The position numbers were made by a program, and so were the translations under genes. Positions 7,777 to 15,553 of a DNA stretch of 18,722 bases are shown here, in pieces (the first letter of the stretch is position 1; each line of letters begins with the position of its first letter). The DNA lies in NCBI GenBank assembly GCA_019689515.1, contig JADGHI010000016.1:1-18722 (forward strand), given 5' to 3'. The notes beneath the pieces were generated by a model. The model was not told where the DNA came from. It saw only the letters and a program-made list of their open reading frames with translations, and ran no database searches. Source of the DNA: Acetobacteraceae bacterium. Lineage in GTDB: Bacteria > Pseudomonadota > Alphaproteobacteria > Acetobacterales > Acetobacteraceae.

Positions 7777-8574
7777 TCAGCGTGCGGTTGCGGTGCGGGA
7801 CGCTTCCTTCGCCGCCTCCTCGATGACGCCCGCCACCACCCCCGCCTGGCTCATGAAGACGGCGTGGCTGGCCGCGACTTCGGTGACCTTCGCGCCAATG
7901 CGGCTCGCCATGTGACGCAGCATGCGTTGGTCGAAGGCCTGGTCGTCGGTGGCGATGACGGCCCAGCTCGGCCTGGTCCGCCAGGCGGCCTGAGTCAGCT
8001 TGGCGCCGAAGGCCGCCATGGCGACCGGAACCTGGGAGTCCCGCATGAAGGCCGCGTCGGCATCGCTGACGTCGGCCGCGAATGCCGCCTTGAAATTCTC
8101 CGGCTTGAGGAAGCCGAAGCCATCCGCCTGGACATCGATGGCGAAAACGGGCGGGGTGACGAAGCCCTCATACTGCTGGCCGGTGGTTTCGCCGGCGTCC
8201 GGCGAGAGGGCGGAGACGTAGACCAGGCCCGCGACCTTCGGATGCACGCCGGCTTCGGTGATGACAGTGCCGCCCCAGCTGTGGCCGACGAGGATGGTGG
8301 GGCCGTCCTGGCGGTCGAGCACGCGGCGGGTCGCCGCGACGTCGTCGGCCAGCGAGGTCAGCGGGTTCTGGACGATGCTGACGCGATAGCCGCGGGCGGT
8401 GAGGATGTCGTGCACGCCGCGCCAGCCGGAGCCGTCGGCGAAGGCGCCATGCACGAGGACGACGTTCCTCGCGGGCTGGGCGCCGGAACCCTGGGCGGAG
8501 GGCTGCGCCTGGGCTGCGCCGGCGATGGTCGTCGCCGCCGCGGCGGTGACAAGTTCACGACGAGTAGCGGCCAT
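7777..8574 (-). CDS. Exported alpha/beta hydrolase (small esterase type)
   Basis: A 265-residue serine hydrolase. The first 23 residues (TRRELVTAAAATTIAGAAQA) look like a signal peptide with a twin-Arg pair, so export, perhaps by Tat, is likely. The fold is seen in NVVLVHGAFADGSGW (38-51, oxyanion loop), the nucleophile motif VGHSWGG with Ser99, an acid candidate in VIATDDQAFD, and His237 in ASHAVFMSQ. The type resembles the plant methylesterase and pyrethroid-hydrolase branch of the superfamily, whose substrates vary. An AAAGGAAG ribosome site precedes the ATG. It lies 54 bases downstream of a chloroperoxidase-type hydrolase on the same strand, so the two are probably cotranscribed. The substrate cannot be assigned. 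Confidence 0.85.
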   Translation of the reverse strand: MAATRRELVTAAAATTIAGAAQAQPSAQGSGAQPARNVVLVHGAFADGSGWRGVHDILTARGYRVSIVQNPLTSLADDVAATRRVLDRQDGPTILVGHSWGGTVITEAGVHPKVAGLVYVSALSPDAGETTGQQYEGFVTPPVFAIDVQADGFGFLKPENFKAAFAADVSDADAAFMRDSQVPVAMAAFGAKLTQAAWRTRPSWAVIATDDQAFDQRMLRHMASRIGAKVTEVAASHAVFMSQAGVVAGVIEEAAKEASRTATAR

Positions 8575-8628
8575 GACGGAACTTCCTTTCTCGAGGGGAC
8601 AGGATTCGGAAGGTCGGCGGCGCCCCGC

Positions 8629-9465
8629 TCAGGCCCGGATGAAGGAGAGGATGTCCGCGTTCACGACGTCCGGATGCGTCGTGCACATGCCATGCGAAAA
8701 CCCTTCGTAGACCTTGAGGGTCCCCCTCATCAGAATCTTTGCTGACAGCAGCGCCGAGTCGGCGATCGGCACGATCTGGTCGTCGTCGCCGTGCATCACC
8801 AGCGTCGGCACCTCGATCGCCTTGAGGTCCGCGGTGAAGTCGGTTTCCGAGAACGCCTTGATCCCGTCATAGTGCGCCTTGGCGCCGCCCATCATGCCCT
8901 GGCGCCACCAGTTCTGGATCGCGCCGGGCGAAGCCTGTGCACCCGGCCGGTTGAAGCCGTAGAAGGGGCCGCTGGCGATATCGAGGTAGAACTGCGAACG
9001 GTTGGCGGCGAGCTGCTGGCGGAAGCCGTCGAACACCTCGATCGGGAGGCCGCCGGGATTTCCCTCGGTCTTCACCATGAGCGGCGGCACGGCGCCGATC
9101 ATGACAAGCTTCGCCACGCGGCCTTCGCCCTGGCCGTGGCGCGCGACATAGCGCGCCGCCTCGCCGCCGCCGGTCGAGTGGCCGACATGGACCGCGTTCC
9201 TCAGGTCGAGATGCGCGACCACGGCGGCGACATCGGCAGCGTAGTGGTCCATGTCGTGACCATCACCGACCTGGCTGGAGCGGCCGTGACCGCGCCGGTC
9301 ATGCGCGATGACGCGGTAGCCTTGACGCAGGAAGAAGAGCATTTGCGCGTCCCAGTCGTCGGCGCTCAGCGGCCAGCCATGATGGAAGACGACCGGCTGC
9401 GCGTCCTTCGGACCCCAGTCCTTGAAGAAGATCTGCACACCGTCCTGCGTGACGATCGTGTTCAT
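8629..9465 (-). CDS. Non-heme chloroperoxidase-type alpha/beta hydrolase
   Basis: A 278-residue cofactor-free haloperoxidase/esterase homologue. In this family the Ser-His-Asp triad hydrolyses esters and, with an organic acid and peroxide, forms peracids that can halogenate substrates in vitro. Visible parts are VVFHHGWPLSADDWDAQM (25-42), AHDRRGHGRS (54-63), VGHSTGGGEAARYVARHG with Ser97, MHGDDDQIVP with the acid at about 227-229, and His258 in GFSHGM. No signal peptide is seen, so it is probably cytoplasmic. The frame is open to 9726, but ATG 9465 begins the family's usual MNTIVTQDGVQIFFKDWG and has GAAGGAG about ten bases upstream. It is probably the first gene of a pair with the exported hydrolase. 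The Ohr-like gene upstream on the same strand is 194 bases away and may share control. Confidence 0.88.
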   Translation of the reverse strand: MNTIVTQDGVQIFFKDWGPKDAQPVVFHHGWPLSADDWDAQMLFFLRQGYRVIAHDRRGHGRSSQVGDGHDMDHYAADVAAVVAHLDLRNAVHVGHSTGGGEAARYVARHGQGEGRVAKLVMIGAVPPLMVKTEGNPGGLPIEVFDGFRQQLAANRSQFYLDIASGPFYGFNRPGAQASPGAIQNWWRQGMMGGAKAHYDGIKAFSETDFTADLKAIEVPTLVMHGDDDQIVPIADSALLSAKILMRGTLKVYEGFSHGMCTTHPDVVNADILSFIRA

Positions 9466-9628
9466 CGTTCCGACTCCTTCGTGGTGTGGTGAGGGACGGA
9501 ACCCGAAATCGGCCTGCGCCACCCCTCGGCCGCTCGCCACCGGGCGACGGCGACTGGGACAGTCACATTCCTGCGGTGGGAATTCCTTGTCGCGCCGCGA
9601 AAAACTTCCAAATTTCGCGAATGCGCGG

Positions 9629-9640
9629 ATGCGCGCGCAT
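9629..9640. promoter_or_regulatory. 12-bp perfect palindrome upstream of the chloroperoxidase-type gene
   Basis: ATGCGCGCGCAT is a perfect inverted repeat in the 194-base space between the Ohr-like stop and the chloroperoxidase-type start. It overlaps a direct repeat, since ATGCGCG also occurs at 9621. Another palindrome, TTCGCGAA (9614-9621), and an A/T-rich patch (9600-9615) lie beside it; both stand out in this GC-rich DNA. The site could be an operator in the promoter region, but alternating GC palindromes arise easily by chance here. Confidence 0.3.
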
Positions 9641-9659
9641 TTGCTGCGCCTGGCCCGCG

Positions 9660-10088
9660 TCAGAGTTCCTCCGCACCAGCGAGGACGATGGCCAGTTCCA
9701 CGTTGCCGCGCACCATCCTGCAGCAAGGGCAGGCCTCACGGGCCGCGTGCAACAAGCGCTCCGCCGTCTCGCGCGGAAGGAAAGCAAGATGGCAATGCAA
9801 CTCGACGGCGATGGCGTAGGAGCCATCGTCGCCATGCCCGAGGCTGACGATCGCCGTCACGCGGAGCGGCTCGAGCACGCACCCGATCTGCCGCGCCTCG
9901 AAGTCGAGGGCGCTCCCGAAGCTCGCGCCGAAGGCGGCGGCGAGCAGCTGCTCGGGATTGGTGCCGGCGCCGCGGCCGCCAAGCTCCAGCGGAAAATCGA
10001 GCGTGAGGAGCGGCGCGCCACCGGCCTCGATTGCCTGGCCGCCCCGCCCCCCTCTTACCTCGACGGTGGCGGTGTAGAGAGCGTCCAA
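9660..10088 (-). CDS. Ohr/OsmC family protein with Ser at the peroxidatic position
   Basis: A 142-residue protein of the organic hydroperoxide resistance (Ohr) branch of the OsmC fold. It opens ALYTATVEVRGGRGG and shows GTNPEQLLAAAFGASF and ACPCCRMVRGNVELAIVL. Compared with Xylella Ohr (Arg19, Glu51, Cys61, Cys125), the positions here are Arg15, Glu46, Ser56 and Cys120, keeping the spacing except that the peroxidatic Cys is Ser (AGC codon). Cys120 is followed by Cys122 and Cys123, which usual members lack. As written it should not work as a thiol peroxidase by the known mechanism. I chose a TTG start at 10088 (MDALYTATVE after correction) with GAGG just upstream, because no ATG or GTG lies at the right point in frame; the frame is otherwise open far upstream through the divergent gene. 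The regulator gene starts 137 bases away on the other strand. Confidence 0.82.
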   Translation of the reverse strand: MDALYTATVEVRGGRGGQAIEAGGAPLLTLDFPLELGGRGAGTNPEQLLAAAFGASFGSALDFEARQIGCVLEPLRVTAIVSLGHGDDGSYAIAVELHCHLAFLPRETAERLLHAAREACPCCRMVRGNVELAIVLAGAEEL

Positions 10089-10224
10089 CTCACACCTCGC
10101 TGCTGAGCCCCTGCCGGAGCGTGCCGGCCGGGTCCGCCGCGTGTAGTCTCCCTTTGGGATAATGGCGGTCGCCGCATGGCAGGACGGAACTAAGAAGCAC
10201 AAATTTTTCCAAAGGAGGGATGGG
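10089..10224. promoter_or_regulatory. Divergent promoter region between ohr-like gene and regulator
   Basis: This spacer separates two divergent starts and so should hold both promoters. It contains GATAAT at 10158-10163, which resembles a plus-strand -10 box, but I see no good -35 at 17 bases. An A/T-rich run follows at 10187-10209, and the regulator's strong AAAGGAGGG ribosome site is at 10211-10219. No clear operator was found. Confidence 0.35.
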
Positions 10225-12819
10225 ATGACAGGTGCAGCAAAGGCCTTCGCCTTCAGATCCTTTCGCCTCATCCCGGACCGCCGCTGCTTGGTCGCCGAGG
10301 GTCGGGAGATGCCGATCCGCGGACGGGCATTCGACCTGCTTCTCGCTTTGGTGGAACACCGGGACCGCATCCTCTCCAAGGACGAGCTGATGGAGAAGGT
10401 GTGGCCAGGTCGCGTGGTGGAGGAGGCCAACCTCACCGTCCATGTCGCCGGCCTGCGCAAGCTGCTGGGCAGCGGGATCATCGCGACCGTACCCGGACGG
10501 GGATACCGGTTCGTGGCGCCGGTCACGGAGGTTCCGGCTGAGAGTGGGTGGCACTCTCCTCTGCCCGCCCAGTCCTTTTCCTTGCCGGCCCATGCGGGGG
10601 CGGCGGAACCGCTTGGCGCGGCACCATGGCCGGGCGACCTGCCCCGCCCGCTGACCAGACTGATCGGCCGGGACGACGATCTTGAACGTCTGGCGGCGCG
10701 GTTTCGCGAAGCGCGCCTCGTCACGGTCGTCGGGGCCGGTGGCGTGGGCAAGACCCGGCTTGCCCTTGCCGCCGCCGACCGCATCCGGCGCTGCTACCCG
10801 GACGGTGCCTGGCTCGCCGACCTTGGCCCGGTGGAGGATCCTCGCCTCGTCGCATCCACGATCGCCGCTGCCCTCGGTGTCGACGTCGGCGGAGGAGACG
10901 CGCTTCGCGTGGTCAGCGCCTGGCTGGCCGATCGGCGCGGGCTGCTCGTACTCGACGGGTGCGAACACCTGCTGCGCGCAGCCGCCGACGCGGCTGAGGC
11001 GATCCTGCGAAGCTGTCCCGGCATCGCGATCCTGGCGACAAGCCGCGAACCCCTCCGCGCCGAGGGCGAGCGGCTCCATCGGCTTCAACCCTTGGACGTG
11101 GCCGCACCCGATGTCGCCGTCACCGCTGAGCGGCTGGCGGACTACCCCGCCAGCGCGCTCTTCGTCGAGCGCGCCCGCTCCGCGCTCGGCGATGTCCAGC
11201 TGCGCGACGCCGACGCACACGAGATCATGAGAATCTGCCGACGGCTGGACGGCATCCCACTCGCCATCGAGCTCGCCGCCCCGGCCCTGCAGGCCATGAC
11301 GCTGACCGAACTTCGCGAGAGGCTGGAGCGTCACTTCGGGCTGCTCACCGCTGGACGGCGGACGGCGCTGGCGCGGCAACAGACCCTGAGAGCCGCGATT
11401 GGCTGGAGCATCGACCTGCTCGAGCCGAGCGAGCGCGCGCTTCTGCTGCGGCTGTCCGTGTTCAGCGGCACCTGGACGGCGGAATCCGCCTCCTTCGTAG
11501 CCGCCAACGGATCGCGGGAAGACGAGGTCTGCGGCCTGATCGCGTCGCTGGTGGACAAGTCGCTGGTGCAGGCCGACCTGACGGGGGTGCAGGCGCGCTA
11601 CCGCCTTCTGGACTCGACGCGGTACTACGCCGCCGAGCGCCTCTCCTCGTCCGACCTGGAAGAGGCGCGCAAAAGGCTCCTGCGATGGCTGGTGAAGGCC
11701 TACGAGCGGGCGGAGGTGGATTGGCCGTTCATGGCCGACGACGACTGGTTCGCCCTCTACGCTCCGGAGATCGAGAATTTGCGCGCTGGCCTGGCCTGGG
11801 CCTTCGGACCGGATGGCGACGAGCGCCTCGGTGTCGAGCTGGCGAGCCTGACCGAGCATGTTTGGGCCGAGCTTTCGCTGACGAGCGAGTTGCAGGAATG
11901 GTTCGACCTGGCGCTCTCCAGGATCGACGAGGCGACCCCGCCCGAGGTCGCAGGCCGGCTGTGGCTGGGTCGCTGCGGATGGGTCGCCCCCAGGGGGCCT
12001 GCGGCGCTGGATGCCGCGCGCCGGGCGGTCGCGCTGTTCCGTGCCGCCGGTAGCCGGCTCGACCTTGGGCGGGCGTTATGGCGCCAGGCCTGGCAGCATG
12101 TCCTGGCTGGAGATGTCGCCGCCGCCGGAGCTCTGCTTGACGAATCTGAAGGCCTGCTCAGGAACGGCAGGCCGAGCAAGGCCCTCGTTTCCTGCCTGCG
12201 GGTCCGTGCCGTGGCCCGCATGCGCGGCGGCCAGCCCGCCGCGGCCCACGCCAATCTGCAGGAGGCGCTTTCCATCGCCCGGCATCTCCGCAGCCCACGC
12301 GACGTCGCGCTCACCCTGGGGAGCATGGCCGAACTCCACTGCGCGGCAGGCCGAATCGGAGAGGCCATCGCCGTTGCCCAGGAAGCGGTGGCGTCCCTCG
12401 CGCCCGCGCAGGCACGCTCCGCCTGGGTGCAGCACATCTCCGGCGCCGTGGCGTCCTATCTGCTCGCGGAGGGCGACATCGCCCGTGCGCGCCCGATCAT
12501 CGCGGAAAGGCTGACGGCGGCCCGGCTCATGGGGTTGCCGCACGAAATTCTCGCCAATATCGAGAGACTGGCGCTGATTGCGGCGCTCGAGGGCAGGCCC
12601 GACACCGCGGCGCGGCTCTTGGGCTATGTCCAGTCCTGTTACGCGCGAAGAGGAGTCCTGCGGAGTTTCGACTCCCAGGTCGTCCACGACCGGCTGCTCG
12701 CGGTGCTGCGCCAGCGCGTATGCACCCCGGAAGATCTGGATCGTCTCACGGCGCGCGGAGCCGACTGCGATGAGGAGGAGGTGCTAGCGGAGGCCTTCGC
12801 CATCGCGTCGCCGCCATAG
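10225..12819 (+). CDS. Winged-helix / P-loop ATPase regulator with helical-repeat tail
   Basis: An 864-residue signalling regulator. Residues about 8-100 are an OmpR-type winged helix DNA-binding domain (MPIRGRAFDLLLALVEHRD, LSKDELMEKVWPGRVVEEAN, VPGRGYRFVAPV). About 140-430 is an AfsR/NB-ARC-like ATPase: Walker A GAGGVGKT (170-177), Walker B LLVLDGCEHLL (240-250, where relatives usually have LDNCEH), the sensor strand ILATSREPLR, and GIPLAIELAAP. The C-terminal 430 residues are Ala/Leu/Arg-rich helices resembling TPR repeats, likely the ligand or partner sensor. No receiver domain or membrane segment is seen. I chose ATG 10225 over the upstream ATG 10162 because AAAGGAGGG lies directly before it and the winged helix begins soon after. 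Relatives often sit beside hydrolase and stress genes that they may control; here the Ohr-like protein and two hydrolases are divergent from it. Confidence 0.88.
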   Translation: MTGAAKAFAFRSFRLIPDRRCLVAEGREMPIRGRAFDLLLALVEHRDRILSKDELMEKVWPGRVVEEANLTVHVAGLRKLLGSGIIATVPGRGYRFVAPVTEVPAESGWHSPLPAQSFSLPAHAGAAEPLGAAPWPGDLPRPLTRLIGRDDDLERLAARFREARLVTVVGAGGVGKTRLALAAADRIRRCYPDGAWLADLGPVEDPRLVASTIAAALGVDVGGGDALRVVSAWLADRRGLLVLDGCEHLLRAAADAAEAILRSCPGIAILATSREPLRAEGERLHRLQPLDVAAPDVAVTAERLADYPASALFVERARSALGDVQLRDADAHEIMRICRRLDGIPLAIELAAPALQAMTLTELRERLERHFGLLTAGRRTALARQQTLRAAIGWSIDLLEPSERALLLRLSVFSGTWTAESASFVAANGSREDEVCGLIASLVDKSLVQADLTGVQARYRLLDSTRYYAAERLSSSDLEEARKRLLRWLVKAYERAEVDWPFMADDDWFALYAPEIENLRAGLAWAFGPDGDERLGVELASLTEHVWAELSLTSELQEWFDLALSRIDEATPPEVAGRLWLGRCGWVAPRGPAALDAARRAVALFRAAGSRLDLGRALWRQAWQHVLAGDVAAAGALLDESEGLLRNGRPSKALVSCLRVRAVARMRGGQPAAAHANLQEALSIARHLRSPRDVALTLGSMAELHCAAGRIGEAIAVAQEAVASLAPAQARSAWVQHISGAVASYLLAEGDIARARPIIAERLTAARLMGLPHEILANIERLALIAALEGRPDTAARLLGYVQSCYARRGVLRSFDSQVVHDRLLAVLRQRVCTPEDLDRLTARGADCDEEEVLAEAFAIASPP

Positions 12820-13129
12820 CGCGTCACTGCGCTGTGCTGTTGCACGGCGTACGTCGGGACCGCCTCGGATCGTTCTGCGATCATCGTAACGGCACGGCGC
12901 CTGCGACGCTTGGCGTGCGACGCGACAAGGCGGGCTGACTTCCTTGGTGCCACGGAAGACGCCGGGTATGGTCCGTAGGCGAGCCTCAAGGGAACCGAAC
13001 GCGCTCGCGGTCAGCTCGGCCCGGCGCAACGCGGCGCCGCCACGCGGACGGGCTCGCCGCCGCCCGAGGGTCGGCCGGCGCCACCGCCGCGAGCACACCA
13101 CGCATCCGACCGAAGAGACCGCGGCGGCC
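12820..13129. other. Gap between convergent genes, no gene seen
   Basis: About 310 bases separate the regulator stop from the stop of the Bug-type gene; the two genes converge here. No frame resembles a protein. A small hairpin, GATCG / CGATC with a five-base loop (12869-12883), is present but lacks a following T run and has only five pairs, so I do not call it a terminator. Transcription of both genes should end in this stretch. Confidence 0.5.
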
Positions 13130-14116
13130 TCAACGCGTGGGAAGGAGACCCAGGCGCCGCAATCCCGCGCGCTCCACCTCCACCTGCGCACGCGAGGCGG
13201 CGTCGTAGGCCGCGCTGTCGAGGTAGAGCAGCGGCTGGTTGAAGCGGTCGAGCACGGCGAGGGTCGCGGGGTCGTAGAGCGCGTCCTTGAACGCGTCGTG
13301 CAGCTTGCGCACCACGGCCGGGTCCATGCCGCGCGGCCCGCCGATCCCGTAGGGCGAGTTGACGACGAGGTCGATGCCAACCTCACGCAGCGTCGGTGCG
13401 TCGGGGAAGCGCCGCATGCGCTCCGCGCCCCAGACGGCGAGGAGGCGGAACCGCCCGTCCTGCACCAACGGGATCCAGCCGCTGGCGTCCGCGGCCATGT
13501 CGATCTGGCGGCTCAGCAGGCCGGTGTAGAGATCCCCGCCGCCGCGATAGGGAATGTGGGTGAGTTCGATGCCAAGGCGCTCGGAGATCTCCAGCATCGT
13601 CATGTGCTGCACCGAGGTCGGGCCCAGGGTGCCGTAGGTGACGCGGCCGGGATTGGCGCGGGCGTAGTCGAGGAATTCGCGCAGCGTGCGCCACGGGCTG
13701 TCCACGTTCACGACCATGCCGTGCGCCGAGCCACTGAGCTGGATGATGTATGTGATGTCGGTCAGCGGATCGTAGGTCGGTCGCTCGGCCGCAAGGGCGG
13801 CACGGAACACGCCGGGATGGATCTGCGCGAGGGTGTAGCCGTCCGGCCGTGCGTCCTTGAGCGCCGCGGCACCGAGCGAGCCGCTCGCGCCAGGCCGGTT
13901 CTCGGGCACGACGAGCTGGCCAAGCCGCCGCCCGGCCTGCTCGGCGATGGCGCGCAGGAAGGCATCCGCGGACGCGCCGGGCGGCCAGGGGATGATCAAG
14001 CGGATCGGACGGTCGGGGAATCCCGATTGCGCATGCGCCGGGCGACGGGCGAGCAACAGTGCCGGCGCGGCCAGCACGGCGCGCCGCGCAAGGGTGCCGT
14101 CGGCGGGGTTGCGCAT
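13130..14116 (-). CDS. Bug/TctC-type periplasmic substrate-binding protein
   Basis: A 328-residue extracytoplasmic solute receptor of the tripartite tricarboxylate transporter family. Residues 1-29 are a signal peptide with an Arg pair (LARRAVLAAPALLLARRPAHA) and probable cleavage after AHA. The mature part starts in the family style with FPDRPIRLIIPWPPGASADA, then VVPENRPGASGSLGAAALK, DGYTL, the TYGTLGPTSVQHMTMLEIS loop, IPYRGGGDLYTGLLSRQID, and RRFPDAPTLREVGIDL. These proteins bind carboxylates and other small acids. GAGGAG precedes ATG 14116. It is divergent from an M20 peptidase and a hydantoinase pair, suggesting that its ligand feeds them. The membrane partners TctA and TctB are not in the window, common for Bug proteins, many of which are orphans. 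Confidence 0.92.
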   Translation of the reverse strand: MRNPADGTLARRAVLAAPALLLARRPAHAQSGFPDRPIRLIIPWPPGASADAFLRAIAEQAGRRLGQLVVPENRPGASGSLGAAALKDARPDGYTLAQIHPGVFRAALAAERPTYDPLTDITYIIQLSGSAHGMVVNVDSPWRTLREFLDYARANPGRVTYGTLGPTSVQHMTMLEISERLGIELTHIPYRGGGDLYTGLLSRQIDMAADASGWIPLVQDGRFRLLAVWGAERMRRFPDAPTLREVGIDLVVNSPYGIGGPRGMDPAVVRKLHDAFKDALYDPATLAVLDRFNQPLLYLDSAAYDAASRAQVEVERAGLRRLGLLPTR

Positions 14117-14274
14117 ACGAATCTCCTCGCTTCGCGGGCTGTATTGCGTCGCGAGCGTGAGATGGCGGGTGGCGCTCGGCGACGTTCCGCGGCATGTTTC
14201 GAGGCGTAGTCTGCGCGAGTCAACCCGACCGGCGGTGGCGCCGGGGCGGCTCGCGCCCCCCGAGGAGCGAACGC
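14117..14274. promoter_or_regulatory. Divergent promoter region, Bug protein / M20-hyuBA cluster
   Basis: These 158 bases separate the two divergent starts, so promoters for both transcription units should lie here. The ribosome sites are visible at each end (GAGGAG on the minus strand next to 14116, CGAGGAGCG at 14261-14269 on the plus strand). I could not identify a convincing promoter pair or operator. Confidence 0.4.
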
Positions 14275-15450
14275 ATGAGCGGCAGCGCCGATGCCGAAGG
14301 GAAGATCATTGCTTGGCTCGCCGAGCAGCAGGAGGCGATGGTCGCGCTGTTGCGCGAGCTGGTCGGCATCGACAGCGGCACCTACGACAAGGCCGGCGCC
14401 GACGCGGTAGGCGAGGCGATCCGTCGCTTCCTGGCCGCGCACGGGGTCGCCACCGAGGTCATCCCGCAGCAGCGCTTCGGCGACACGCTGCGCGCCCTGG
14501 TGCCCGGCGGCGCGGCGGAGCGGGGCAACATCGTCCTGATGGGCCACCGCGACACGGTCTATCCGAAGGGCGAGGTCGCACGCCGGCCCTTCACCGTGCG
14601 CGACGGCGTCGCCTACGCGCCCGGCGTGTCCGACATGAAGGCGGGGCTGGTGATGAACAGCTTCATCCTCGCCGCCTTCGCGCGCTTCGGCGGGGCGCCC
14701 GGCCCGCTCGTCGGCCTCTACACCGCGGACGAGGAGATCGGCAGCCCGGAGGGCCGCCCGATGATCGAGGCCGAGGCGCGCAACGCCCGCATCGTGTTGA
14801 ACAGCGAGCCGGCGCGCGCCTCCGGCAACGTCGTCACGGGGCGCCGCGGCGGCGTGTTCTCGCTGATGCGCATCACCGGCAAGGCGGCCCATTCCGGCGC
14901 GCGGATCAAGGAAGGCATTAGCGCGCTCGAGGAACTGGCGCACAAGATCATCGCCATCCACGCGCTGACCGACCACGAGGCGGGCATCTCCTTCAACGTG
15001 GGCCTCGCGCGAGGCGGGCAGAGCGTGAACTCCGTCGCCCCCTGGGCGGAGGCGGAGATCGACATGCGCTACCGCTTGCCGGAGCAGCGCGAGGCAGCGC
15101 TGGGGCGCCTCCGGGAGATCATCGCGCGCAGCTACGTGCCGGGCACGACGGCCGAGCTCACGATCAAGGGCGAGTTCCCGCCGGTGGTGCAAAGCCCTGG
15201 ATCGAAGGCGCTGTTCGAGCTCTACCAGGAGGCGGCGCGGACGACCGGCTACGAGGTCGAGGGCGAGTATGCGCTCGGCTGCGCCGATTCCGGCTTCACC
15301 GCGGTGCTCGGGGTGCCGACGCTGTGCGCCGTCGGCCCGCAGGGCTATGCGGGGCACAGCCCGGAGGAGCGGCTGGGGCTCGACTGGCGCGTGCCGCGCG
15401 CGCAGGCCTGCGCGCGAACGATTCTGTGGCTGGAACGGGCGGGGCTCTGA
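14275..15450 (+). CDS. M20 family metallopeptidase / amidohydrolase
   Basis: A 391-residue zinc enzyme of the M20 family, closest in style to the carboxypeptidase G2 / ArgE / DapE branch. Metal and catalytic residues can be read in order: His91 and Asp93 in MGHRDTVYPKG, the bridging Asp120 in APGVSDMKAG, Glu153-Glu154 in ADEEIGSPEG (general base plus ligand), Glu178 in LNSEPAR, and His361 in GYAGHSPEE. The inserted dimerisation domain starts around GGVFSLMRITGKAAHSG (192-208). No signal peptide is seen, so it is probably cytoplasmic. The frame is open from 14194, but ATG 14275 has CGAGGAGCG just upstream. It lies 103 bases before hyuB in the same direction. In hydantoin pathways an M20 enzyme (HyuC) hydrolyses the N-carbamoyl amino acid; that role here is inference. 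Confidence 0.88.
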   Translation: MSGSADAEGKIIAWLAEQQEAMVALLRELVGIDSGTYDKAGADAVGEAIRRFLAAHGVATEVIPQQRFGDTLRALVPGGAAERGNIVLMGHRDTVYPKGEVARRPFTVRDGVAYAPGVSDMKAGLVMNSFILAAFARFGGAPGPLVGLYTADEEIGSPEGRPMIEAEARNARIVLNSEPARASGNVVTGRRGGVFSLMRITGKAAHSGARIKEGISALEELAHKIIAIHALTDHEAGISFNVGLARGGQSVNSVAPWAEAEIDMRYRLPEQREAALGRLREIIARSYVPGTTAELTIKGEFPPVVQSPGSKALFELYQEAARTTGYEVEGEYALGCADSGFTAVLGVPTLCAVGPQGYAGHSPEERLGLDWRVPRAQACARTILWLERAGL

Positions 15451-15553
15451 CCACGGCACCGCCTTGACCCTCCGCCTCGGCGGCCCGAAAGCAGCAACTA
15501 TCTGCCTACCTACCGCCGGCCGACGAGGCGGGGCATCCAGGAGCGACGAGCGT

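Noticed and set aside
10090..11859. A 589-codon minus-strand frame opposite the regulator
   Set aside because: Antisense shadow of the winged-helix/ATPase gene, with no recognisable motif.
12869..12883. Small hairpin as a terminator
   Set aside because: Only five base pairs and no T run after it; likely chance.
15464..15503. TTGACC followed by CTATCT as a promoter for hyuB
   Set aside because: The two boxes are 28 bases apart, too far for a sigma-70 promoter, and hyuB is probably read from the M20 promoter.
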